The notes beneath the pieces are model-generated. The model was not told where the DNA came from. It was given only the letters and a program-made list of their open reading frames with translations, and searched no databases. This document shows, one piece after another, positions 11,878 through 33,251 of a stretch of 64,000 nucleotides of DNA. A program made the position numbers and the translations under genes. Position 1 is the stretch's first letter, and each line of letters starts with the position of its first letter. Origin of the DNA: Branchiostoma floridae (Eukaryota; Chordata; Leptocardii; Amphioxiformes; Branchiostomatidae). The stretch covers positions 31,010,309 through 31,074,308 of the forward strand of contig NC_049981.1 in NCBI RefSeq assembly GCF_000003815.2, given 5' to 3'.

Positions 11878-12839
11878 CTCAGTCGCACGATGCTGATGAC
11901 AACTTGGGAACGAAAAAAATAAACAGTTGCTGCGTTCGGTCACAAATTTCTTATTAAAGTATGTCTAAATGTTAATGTTGGATGCGGACTGCAGCTTCTT
12001 CTACACAGGGTTTCTGGATCAGTCAGGTTGAGGGTTTGGTGGCGGTGATCAGAGGAACGCACGGTTGTCACACAGCTCCCGCTCCTGGTCTAACCTGTTG
12101 GCTTATCGGCGCCGCTTTTAAACCTGGCCCTGTGCACACAGTAACCGGGCGTGGAGTGCTGCCCTCATGAAATCCTCATTTTTCGTCGAATCTTTGTCAG
12201 CTTCTGTGGCGGCAGTGACGTCCGATCCTGTCCAAACTTCCCGATAATAGATGACTGGACGTGATGGACAGGCGTGTGGCACCAAATATGCACTTCTGTT
12301 CCGAGGCATGGCTAATATTTCCTCATCAGTCTTCGTCATTTCCTTTGACAGGGTCTGCTCGTGTAATGTATGCAGGAAATACCTGGATAGGTCGCACGTA
12401 CGAATAAGCACTAACAGAGCAGCCAATAACCACTATTATCACGCCGTGTTTGCTGCCGCATAGTTTCAATTCTTCCCGAAGATACGATTGTGGTCAGTGC
12501 GCCATGCTTGTGTACCCAATCATTAGGGGAGGTGAGATTAAGGAACATAATGGTCATCATGAGACCCACCATATAAACATCCATTCTGGCCGAAGTCTAA
12601 GCAGATGACCATATGATTGTGTGCTATGTGGTGTTGACAAACCCAAAGTAGCTCCGGTGTTGACGCCGCTCTTTGTTTCTCCACGAAGGACAAAAGATAA
12701 ACTCTGTTAGTGGAGCCACTCATGATAATCAGCACATTCAGGACGGCGGTATGATCAACACACTGGAACAGAAGAGAACAGAAGGGACAGAATAGACTGT
12801 TATTTAACGGGTCAAGGACGAGAAAGGCAGGTTCAAACC

Positions 12840-12997
12840 TATCCTCTACCAGGCTCCGTGGATCGGTAGAATCATTATCCTCACCACGGTGAGGAAACGT
12901 ACTCTTCTGACCGGCTAACTCCCCTAGCGTACTATAGACTCTATTTGTCCAATTCCAACAATTAGACGACCGATCCACGAAGCCTGGTAGAGGCTAG
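12840..12997. mobile_element. hAT-type MITE with 8-bp target duplication
   Basis: 158 bases with ends CCTCTACCAGGCTCCGTGGA and the inverse CCTCTACCAGGCTTCGTGGA, flanked on both sides by TTCAAACC. A nearby duplicate of the host sequence (13158-13260) keeps the uninterrupted site GGTTCAAAACG. Eight-base target duplications are typical of hAT elements. Confidence 0.72.
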
Positions 12998-14396
12998 TTC
13001 AAACCGTAAGAGAATACAGAACTAAACTGGCAGTACCACTCGGGCATAGATACAAACACAAGTCACCAACCATGTCACAGTAGATGTCGGGAAGAAGGAG
13101 GACTTTTTCTGGTTCCGCTGTTAGACGGCATGATCAACACACGGGTACAGAAGGACCCGAGTAGACTGTTGTTTAACGGGTCAAGGACAAGAAAGGCAGG
13201 TTCAAAACGTGAGAGAATACAGAACCAAGCTGTCATAACACTCAGTTGGGCATAGACACAGACAAAAGCCACTCATGTCACAATCGATGTCGAGAAGGAA
13301 GCCTTTTCCTGGTTCCACTGAAGAGGTGGGATCCTTCCACTGTCTCAGGAAAAGAAGTCAAACCCCACAAAAATTACAGTTTGGAGTTAGCTTTTAGACT
13401 AGATTAGACGCATTCTGTACTGTTCTACACTGTTTGTTTGTCCCCTTTCATGTTACCTGCAATTAGCCCTCTGGCAAGAATTTTCAAAACTATTCGAGGT
13501 CCCCAAGGCCGGTATTCACGTCTATTGAGAGGCAGAATTGCTGACCACTTTATGTAACCTACCAGCCAATCTAGGATGACCCCCGTTACATAACTGCACA
13601 AGATAAAATCTGTTTGCCAGTTGTCCATAGTCTCTCACTGATGTAGATCTGTCAGCGAAAGGAAGCTTGAATAGTTCGTATCGATGGGTTTTCTTCAGGG
13701 AAGTCATTTCAAGGAACTATTCAAGGAAACGGAAGTACCTGTGCTTTAGATGCACACCTGTGATGATTCTTTACGAGACGGAAATGTTTGAATGTTTGTT
13801 AGTATCGCACAAACGGTAAACTAACACACAGTTTAGCATCCAGTGCATCAAACAGTGGGCAGATACAGCCTGCATAATGATGTAGTCAGTTTAAACCAAT
13901 TGGAATCCATGATAAGACTCTTATTGTTGACTTTTAGGTACTCGAGATTCCAGTGTCTTAGTTAGCAACAAGAGCAAGCTGATATATTATGCTTTTAGCG
14001 TCAAGCATTGGTGCATGTTGGTCACTTGTGTAAGGGGAAAATCTAATCATAGTTGCCATAACTCCTCAGGGGATTGCAAGATGTCGCTTTCCTCCGACAA
14101 GAAATCCACAAGAAGAAACTAACATCTTAAACATTAAGAAGTACGGGTGGCGGATATCCGTATGGGCGGATTCAGGGCTGCAATCTCCAAGTAAATGTCC
14201 GGTGGCACTGGTGGCTCATGGACATAGTCCACATATACGGTCTTATCTCCGGAAGAACTGACTGGTGATTAGTTTGTCTGAACCTGTCTCATTATTTTAT
14301 TTATCAGCAAATGTGACAAAAAACACCAGTTCGTAGGTCAGAGGTCATGTGAAGGAAAAGACTAAGACCATTAACCTGTGTCATTGCTCCACGAAA

Positions 14397-14553
14397 CTAT
14401 CTCCAAGCAGATCCTACGGTAGCATAAGATAGTATCAAAAGCCTAGGAGTGTGCATGCGACTGGTGCCCGTCTGACTCCCTTTGGCTGGCTATACTCCTT
14501 GGCCAGTTTTGATACTATCTTATGGCACCGTAGGATCTGCCTGGAGACTATCA
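14397..14553. mobile_element. MITE family S, full palindromic copy
   Basis: ATCTCCAAGCAGATCCTACG and the inverse end CGTAGGATCTGCCTGGAGAC enclose inner arms reading TAAGATAGTATCAAAA. Relatives are at 16915-16988 (one arm), 30469-30607 and 32743-32925. Confidence 0.7.
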
Positions 14554-15929
14554 CGAAGCGTCCCTCCGGTGACCAGATGTACCGTTTCTCACTCACCCCT
14601 GTTGCCGAACAGTCAGGATGTTCACCTTTCACCCCTGGTATTAGTGACCTGCGGTCAGCGACCCCTGCCAGAGGTGTTAATCTCATTCTTTTTCTGGGCA
14701 ATGTAGCAATTTTACCGAATTGCGACAAATTGTTGTTGAACAAATTGTGGTTGCTGTACATCAAAGAGCTCCCACTTGCACCACTTCATCCATGCAGATA
14801 TTGCAGCGTATCCTGCAAAGGAATGAAGATATTAATGCTGAAATAGCCTGATTAAATCTCGCTTATGGGAGCCCGCCCAACATCCGATGAGGTATAGCCC
14901 TGGACAGCAGAGTTTGTGTTACACAGACTAATGCTGAAAGATCTTGGTAGACGTGCAACGCTTTAGATAATGTTAAGACCATGGTGTTGTGAGCCATTCC
15001 TAGTTTTGAAAAGCTAGCGAGGCAGCTGTCATCAACGAGAACTGGTTGCCCTTGAAAAACGACATCTCAAAATAATGTTGGAACCGTTATCATCACATTT
15101 ATCTGTAATAGCTTTTCCTTTTCGACACAGGGAACTCCGAGTGGGGTAACATATACACCGGGGAGGTGGCCATTTATTTAACGTGCGCGCGCGTAATCTT
15201 ATCACTATCCGCAATGAAATGTCAACGAGATGTAACGTTATATGCATTGTTTCAATCGCCTTTTCAACTCGGAAGTCTGGCCTTGCAGGTAGCGCAAAGC
15301 AATGAGAAGCCACAATATCATGGATCTTTAGACATTCGGAAATTGTACCCCATTGTACGAATATATGAGAACTGCTTCGTACCACTGTTGTTTTCAAGTA
15401 ATTCCAGAAAAATCGAAGCCAACCCCCAAAAGCTTAGATTGTAGTTCTCAGCGGCCAATATTAGAATAGGCACTTGTTCCAACTTGTCACCAATATTAAC
15501 TATACGTGTATATACGTTTAGAAATAGCCAACACTATTATTAGAGTAGAATATTGTTCATGACTGTCCATTGTCACTATGTTTATACCATGTATTTGCAA
15601 TTAGCCCTCGGGCACGAACTTGCAAATAAACTTCTTTATAAGTCTTTTATTTTCCATATACCTTATTTTCCATGTTGCAAGAACTTGGACATAACCACTC
15701 ACCAATTATCAAAAGGGATCCTTCAGAAAGCACACTAGTATAACAGCGCTCAGGTATAAGCTATGTGTACTAAGACAGTGGAACCATTGTCGTAATAGAC
15801 AGTCCTATACCACAGGGTATCCATATGTGCAGTATGATCTCTGTATGAATATTGCCAAAGATTTCTTGAAGGGTTTTTGTGCGTCAAAAGCTCGACGTTA
15901 CAAACAATTGAACTCACACGCGCTTAAGT

Positions 15930-16320
15930 GACCTTGGTCAGGTGAAACGTCAAAACAACCCACTTCACCCCGTACTGACTTTACCTACTCCACATCGCGC
16001 ACATGGCCACTCACCAAGCTGAGGAGACCTAACCAAGTATCAAGTAAGTAAGTACATCGCGCACGCTAGTTAGTTGGTTTGTACACCTGGTCAAGTGAAA
16101 TGTGAAAAGTTCCCCTCTCCACTCACGACGTGAATTTACGCACTCACGACGTACTTCGTTTGTACACATTTGTACGCGAAATGTGAAAAATTCCCCACTT
16201 CACCCCAGACGTAATTGACGCACTCACGACGTACTTCGTTTGTACACATTTGTAGGCGAAACATTAGAAAAATCCCCCTCTTCATCCCATGCTGACGCCA
16301 GGCACTCCATACGTGAGTTT
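15930..16320. repeat. Minisatellite, period about 80 bp
   Basis: Units beginning TTTGTACAC start near 16078, 16158 and 16238, with CACTCACGACGTACTTCG before the last two. A more decayed unit precedes them from about 15930. Each contains a GTGAAA...CCCC segment. No coding role seen. Confidence 0.6.
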
Positions 16321-16817
16321 ACACGTGTTACACCAGCGGAAATCAGCGGAATTGAAGTGGTTAGTAAACAGGTAATACATTATTATCAACGCTCTGTTAT
16401 TTGACACTGGATCGTGTGTTCGTACGGACACTTTTTTTTGGCTCGTACGAACCGGTGGCACAAACGACCCAGCACGAACATAATGGCCAGCAAATGTGTA
16501 TCATGGGCCCCCCAAAAGACGAAAAAAGGTCCAAAGAGCATAGAGCCTATGAGATAGGGGGCACACGAGCGCGTATATTCAAGTCGATATGAGTTCCGCG
16601 TTTACATTTTGTTGTTGTTTTTGTTTTGTAACATTTGCGACCGAAATAGTCGTTTCCTTTGGTTCTTTAAGCAGGCTGCACAGTGTAAGTCAAAGTAAAA
16701 TCCAACTTCTTCCTCAGAAATCTTACTTGAACTAGCATAATGTCAATACGCAACTCATGCGGACTTGAAAATACACATTGATGTGACTGATCACTAGTAC
16801 ATCACTAGCACATTTCC

Positions 16818-16897
16818 CAAGAGCACAACGTCGGGTATCGAACTCGGGACCTATAGATTCCGAGCGGAACGCTCTACCAGTTACGCCACACGCTCCG
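16818..16897 (-). repeat. tRNA-derived SINE-like sequence
   Basis: Read on the minus strand it has an A-box-like TGGCGTAACTGGTAGAGC and a B-box-like GAGTTCGATACC in tRNA spacing. The anticodon arm does not fold properly, so a functional tRNA is unlikely. A tRNA-headed SINE fits better. Confidence 0.5.
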
Positions 16898-16914
16898 GTA
16901 TCCAAACACACTCC

Positions 16915-16988
16915 TAAGCTGGCTTCACTCCTCTGCCAGCTTTTGATACTATCCTATGCTACCGTAGGATCTGCTTGGAGATCATGTC
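16915..16988. mobile_element. MITE family S, single arm
   Basis: CCAGCTTTTGATACTATCCT followed by GCTACCGTAGGATCTGCTTG. A solo end next to the tRNA-like repeat. Confidence 0.6.
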
Positions 16989-17021
16989 GCGGTTGGGATA
17001 CGTACATGTATTGTCCATTAA

Positions 17022-17328
17022 GGTGGGGTCACACCTGCGTATATATTTAAGTCCGTATGAGGCACGCATGGGAGTATTTGCCTCCACCAGGCTCCACAGG
17101 TCGTTGTAAAAATAATAGAAATTGGACAAACGTAAACAGGTAACATTTCAGACGAGTTAGCTGGGTCGCTAACCATACTTCTTTATCAGCTAACTCATCT
17201 GGCATGTTATGTATCTATATTTGTCCAATTCGTACTATTTTTCCCACCACCCGTGGAGCCTGGTACAGACAAAGAGCTTCATATGCACCTCAAACGGACT
17301 TAAATATATACGCAGGTGTGACCCCACC
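17022..17328. mobile_element. piggyBac-like MITE (TTAA-flanked) with nested element
   Basis: Outer ends GGTGGGGTCACACCTGCGTA and its exact inverse are each followed inward by TATATTTAAGTCCGT-like sequence and flanked by TTAA on both sides, the piggyBac target signature. Inside, a CACCAGGCTCCA end and the inverse TGGAGCCTGGTA indicate a second element related to the MITE at 12840. Confidence 0.72.
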
Positions 17329-17518
17329 TTAACACTGCTAACATGTTCAACTCATATATCCGTCTACGTAAGTCAGTTCCTTTCTACTGTATTCTAAATG
17401 CGAGACCAGATCACTCATACATAACGTTAACTGTACTGCTATCGATAATATTTTGTTGTTTAATATGTATGTAGCCTCGTAGTGCTACAATCTGTATGGC
17501 TATTAGTTGTTATTGGTT

Positions 17519-17592
17519 GCCATACATTGTACCCTGTGCGATTGTTGAGCAAATAAAATTCATTCATTCATTCATTCATTCATTCATTCATA
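17519..17592 (+). repeat. LINE-like 3' tail with (ATTC)n
   Basis: CCATACATTGTACCCTGTGC, AGCAAATAAAATTC and eight or so ATTC repeats. Same type as 297-366. Related phrases without a long tail are near 31088-31130. Confidence 0.5.
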
Positions 17593-19066
17593 CGTATCTG
17601 GGTGGGGCTTCGCGATCGTGTCCTGTGACGGAAACGGTCCATGACGCATCACGGATATGCGGTTTAGACATGTGTGCAAACATCCTTCTCGTGGGGAAAC
17701 ACCTTGATGACACACTCACTTTATTGGATTTGGGCTTCATCAAGATTGCAGCATGAGTGGCAAAAGGAGATTTGGTGCCAAAGAAAAAATAGATGACACA
17801 GACTAGTCCCAAAAGTCATAAAAATTAGCTTCGATAAGTGCAACTTCCATAGTTTAGAAAGGTCTTGGTCAGCGAATAAGCTAAGAAGCGCAAAACGATT
17901 TATCTTTAGTTGTAACTTAAATGTTACCCTGTATGTAATGTTGTAGCGAACTATGCCTTGACAAAGAGCGTTAATATTACGGCCCAAGATGTCTTCGAGT
18001 CGGCTCAAACTTTGCAACAGAAATGAAAAGAAAACTTCGTTGGGTAGGCATAGTTAGATTGATTATATAGAGCAATTACGTGCAGAAAGCCACAAGCAAA
18101 TGTGGTGCACCAGGATTCTAGCAAGCGTCCGTCCTTTTGCGGCTGGGGATGGACCAAAATTTTGCCCATTTCGTCCTCTGTGTCGGAAAAAAATCGGCAT
18201 GTAAAGATTCGTAGACTAATTGAACCAAGCTGAGTCTACCAGCAAAGTTTGCCCCGCAAAATAAAGAAATTTGTATTTCAGACGGTCTAGATTTCAATCT
18301 TTTCCGGGGAACATACCCGCATACGAAACAATAGTCTTACAGATTAAGGTTTGCAGAAACGGATAAGCAAAGAAAGGTTTGTTGCCTTAAATCAATTGGA
18401 AAAGGATTTTAAAGGTAACTTTGATGCTAGTAACTTGCCAATTTAACCTTTGTCAAAGACTTACTTTTCTTTACCATTGTACATCAAATGCTTTGTGCAA
18501 GTACTGTAAGTGGTTAAGGAAGCCGTTTTAAATCTGTTTCATTGTTGCCATTTCACTGTAGTTCATACCTTATGTCCGTTTTAAGATCTCATTGCTGTTA
18601 CAATTTTCATTTATCTCCCTCTTCCTTGACATCTGCATATTTTTTCACTCTTCATTCTAAAAAGCAATAAAGTTCTTTACGGTCATTGTTTACAAGCGAT
18701 GCTGGGTAAATGAAGTAAGAATAACGATGCCAAACGTCATCAGGAGTTTGTCCGCGTAACGCAGGTACTAGAGTTGATTAAGTGCCGCAGGAATTACGCA
18801 CATCAGGAGAGAGAGAGAGAAATTAAAATCACTCTCATGTCAACCCATATCGTGACGAAGTCAATAAAACATCAAACAATATCGCAAGGTAATATCAGGT
18901 AAAACGTGATAAATTGTAATTTCTGACCACGACTTTAATAATAATTTGATTATATTTGCTCCTGTAAAACAAGGATGTGGGAATAAACCCGCAGCAGCAA
19001 TGATGAAGCAAACATGTCTGCTTTGTTAGCATGAAAGGTTCATTTGTAAATGACATTATGCATAAA

Positions 19067-19182
19067 CTAACTTTACCTAAACAACACTAAAATTGATTGG
19101 GACTTACCCCAAATTTTCAACGTCGGCCAAATGATTGGGGTAAGTCCCGATCAATTTTAGCGTTGGTAAGTGAAAGTTTAGT
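19067..19182. mobile_element. Palindromic element
   Basis: CTAAAATTGATTGGGACTTA with CCCCAAAT, and the inverse GGGGTAAGTCCCGATCAATT. Outer ends read TAAACTAACTTTACC and its inverse. Intergenic. Confidence 0.6.
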
Positions 19183-20811
19183 TTATCTATAATGCCTCCT
19201 TTGTGTCGGTAGAAATATTAACATTCTGCATAGCACGGAGATATCATTTGTTTATTGGTTGAATAGTGTAACTTTAAGTGCATGGCAGCACCAAAGGTAC
19301 GCTGAATTACGAACTGAAACGTTAAAAGCTTAACCTAAGAAACAAAAAACCTAACGTTACACCTTACAGACAAAACAATATAAAACTAATAGGCAATATT
19401 AACACATTCTAATAAAAATATCATCAGGATCCATCCAAGGCTTCTCGAGTTATACTGTTAACAGACAGACGTCCATGCTCAAAACATAACCTTCTGCCAA
19501 TAGGGGAGGTATAGTTGAAAGTTCTTCCAAGCATGTCGTACTACGTAACGTCGGGTGCTTATTGGCTGCCTTGGCTACGATAGGACAGAACAAAAATGTT
19601 CGGCCTGCGTTTGGCGTTATTCAGATTAGATGAGGGAGGAAATGGCGGAGAAGTCAGGCACTGCAGCTATTTGAGCAATATCAGAGATACGTTTATCGGC
19701 AACAAACGGTCTGTATAATCACCTTCCTGCGTTACACACCAGTACCACAGGCACGTGGCACCGCCTGGTTTATAGTCTTACATATAACGACTATATTGTA
19801 GCTACACCAAACCCTATAAACATTGACTAAGGCCACACTAACTAGTGACTCCCGTGGAATTTTATGGATGACATTCGCACGCGCATTGATTTTTGCTGGT
19901 TCTAAACATAAATTAGGCCACATGTGACCCAATAGCTTTGACGCTTCGGTCTACATTTACCTGTTGTCTGTACTTAGTATGTGGCACTGGTAAAATAAGG
20001 TACTAACTTGAGTGTAGTGCCACATTGTCCTCGTCTGTCGACATGTTCCAAAGCAAAACAAAAGTAACGGAAAAACGCAATAATGCCATCTCTGACTTTT
20101 CCGGTTTGAATGCTAAATCTTAGCATGCCCTTAACTTGTTTAAGTTTGAGTTCCTATTTTAAAGAAGTGAAGTTAAACCGTAAATGTAATACGTAGAAGC
20201 CGTTTAATTGCACTCCCCATTTGCCAGCACGTTTTGATGGTGCAACAAAGCGAAGTTATTCAGCTAGACCACATCACTACGGGACTTTGGGATTCCGTGC
20301 AATTATCAGAAGTGTGCAATTATCCGTTGCGCAATTAACCGGCTTCTACTGTAACAAAAAGCTCGAGGTCCACCTGTACAATCATGACAGTACACAGAAC
20401 CTCCCCTAGCAAAATTTATTCTCTTAGCAATTCTTATGATGAAGGCCCCGTAAGTGTGTAACTTTATGTAAGTCGTCATTGTATCTTATTGTTTTTAATA
20501 TTCTTCCTCATATTGTTTCCGCCTGTCATTGTAGTAGTTTTATCATTGTTTCTCATATTGTTTCTTTTATCATTGTGGTTGTTATATTTTATGTAGGTTA
20601 CGTTGCTATGGACATATTCTGTCTGAAAGCAAAGAATAAAGTTCCACCTTACACCTGTCCCGGGTTGCCATGGCGACGGGAACACGCGGTGATTGACAGA
20701 TGACGTTTTAATGAGCCCTGCGGTAATCCACTCACAGCCGTGTTGACAATCCCGGGTCAGCTTCCAGATGAACCGGCGGGCGGAATTCCTGTCCGTCCCC
20801 GCACGCAGGGA

Positions 20812-20838
20812 GGGGGCGGGGGCTGGGGATATTTAAAT
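20812..20838 (+). promoter_or_regulatory. GC box and TATA-like element of gene 2
   Basis: GGGGGCGGGGG is followed within ten bases by ATATTTAAAT, 118-126 bases upstream of the gene 2 start codon. The order and spacing fit a core promoter with a 5' UTR of roughly 90-100 bases. Confidence 0.45.
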
Positions 20839-20955
20839 CTCCGGGGCATGCGCGAAGGAAACAGAACTCTTCTCCACCTCCACGAAGAAGACTTTTGAGG
20901 TCCGTCGCGAAGTTTTATTTCTTGACGCTCAGCAACCAATTTGAGAGAAGATTGG

Positions 20956-31696
<10,741 letters not shown>

Positions 31697-31749
31697 ATCC
31701 AACCGGTCACAAACTCGGAACTGCATGCAGCCGAGGAACCATTAGCGGC

Positions 31750-31937
31750 TAAGGTCACATCTCCAAATCGGGGCCTGGATGGGCAGCTTTCAGGAGCGAA
31801 AAGAATAATATGAGACACATAAAAATACACAAAATGTCAAAACAAGATCCATGGGCATGATATGTGTGTATTTCTAGGTATATATTTTGATTTTTCGTTT
31901 CATAAAACATCCGGTTTGGAAATGTGACCTAAGCCTA
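31750..31937. mobile_element. MITE family G copy after gene 2 stop
   Basis: Starts TAAGGTCACATCTCCAAATC and ends GGAAATGTGACCTAAGCCTA. It is more decayed and begins 54 bases past the gene 2 stop, so it is probably transcribed in the 3' UTR. Confidence 0.62.
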
Positions 31938-32307
31938 ACTGCAACCATCACCAGACACTAGCGCCACCTAGATAAAAGCTGACGGTAACTAGGAACTGCA
32001 GCTATGGCACAGTTAATTGATTCACATCAGATAATATATGAAGGAGAAATCCAAAAAAAGGAAAAAGAAGTTTTGCTTGGAAGTTGAAAAGCAGTATAAT
32101 TGTAACTGATGGGATGTGCCTCTTATCCATTATATTGTACTTAAGGTCACACCAATTTAGTTTCTTAGTTCTCCACTAAAAAATATGCTGAACCAAATTT
32201 AGAATAACACAAAGAAAGCAAAGTCTGACGATCAGGTTTATGCCTTGGTGCACTGGCTTTCCTTTAGTGAGTGTCATCATATTCTGTTTTCCTCAGCTTT
32301 TATGATA

Positions 32308-32520
32308 CTTGTTCACCTTTATCTGTGGGGTAACCTATTTCCGTTGTTTTTAAAAACAACATTTGGGGATGTCAAGTCACTGACGGTGGTTTCAAACTGC
32401 AATATTTTGAAAAAAAAAAGAAGCTTAAAACCACTGTCCGTGGGGTTGATATCCCTTAATTCACTGTTTTCAAAAACAACGAACATAGGTTACCCCTCAG
32501 AAAAAGGTGAACTAATGTTA
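32308..32520. mobile_element. Palindromic MITE family P, copy 3
   Basis: Starts TTGTTCACCTTTATCTGTGG and ends AAAAAGGTGAACTAATGTTA, with the family's central hairpin. It lies between gene 2 and the tandem array. Confidence 0.68.
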
Positions 32521-32742
32521 CATGTCTTTATGATATAATAACTGTCCAAGAACCAAGAAAGGATATTGGTATGGCCTTAACATTGCACAAGAGCAACAAG
32601 CATTAAAGTCATCTTCCATTGACAGAAAAATACTCCTGAGTCATGTTGTCCTGTTCTTGCTGGTAGCAGTACTAGTGCTGTGTTCTTTCCATTGGTTGGT
32701 ATACATTAATGTCAGGGTAGAAATTGTGATATGGCAGGATCA

Positions 32743-32925
32743 ACTAATCTCCAAGCAGATCCAACGATGGCATAAAGTTAGTACTAAACTGGCCAAGGAG
32801 TGTAGTCAGCCAAGAGGGGTACATTTGCCTCGGTAGCGAAACACACTCCTAAGCCGGCTTCACTCCTCTGTCAGCCTTTAATACTATCTTATGCAACCGT
32901 AGGATCTGCTTGGAGATTAAGGATC
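32743..32925. mobile_element. MITE family S copy
   Basis: Begins ATCTCCAAGCAGATCCAACG and ends CCGTAGGATCTGCTTGGAGA. It lies between gene 2 and the tandem array. Confidence 0.68.
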
Positions 32926-33251
32926 AACTACAGATAGCTACTGGTAGAACTGCCAATTGTCTATCAACAGAAATGTCAATCATCGCGATCACTACCAGTA
33001 GAATCTGGTCAGATTGCCATCTCTACACTGATATAGATATGCAAGTAATTGGGGCATTCTACGAAAAGAAAGAGTACACTTAATCTGGCCTAGTGTGGTT
33101 CCATGAGTTAACAATGATAATGCTTTCTATAGCATTGGAAAAGAAATCACTCAAGCTTTCTATAGATGATATGACACATTGAATTTGATGCAGAAACAAC
33201 AGAAATGTGATCAACCAAAATTAATAATCAAAACTTTTTGTGATGTGCAAG

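Larger units (their letters stand above)
11878..20811. other. Intergenic region between the divergent protease genes
   Basis: About 9 kb with no supported exon. It contains a diverged local duplication (12788-13010 against 13158-13260), the hAT-type and piggyBac-like MITEs, two MITE S pieces, the 80-bp minisatellite, a SINE-like piece, a LINE tail and a palindrome at 19067. The rest looks like unique non-coding DNA. Regulatory elements shared by the two proteases could lie here, but none was identified. Confidence 0.5.
31697..33251. other. Spacer between gene 2 and the tandem array
   Basis: Contains MITE G, P and S copies. Near 33047, GTAATTGGGGCATTCTACG resembles the first bases of tandem unit 1 (33252), about 205 bases earlier, marking an old local duplication at the array edge. 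No gene seen. Confidence 0.5.

Noticed and set aside
12538-12978. 146-codon minus-strand open frame
   Set aside because: It runs across a MITE and a local duplication, so the frame is accidental.
14451-14846. 131-codon plus-strand open frame
   Set aside because: Its first third is the right arm of MITE S. The remainder has no recognisable feature.
15930-16320. CRISPR-like array
   Set aside because: The repeats are contiguous ~80-bp minisatellite units without unique spacers, in a eukaryotic genome.
16818-16897. Functional tRNA gene
   Set aside because: A and B boxes are recognisable but the anticodon arm does not pair, so it is listed as SINE-like.
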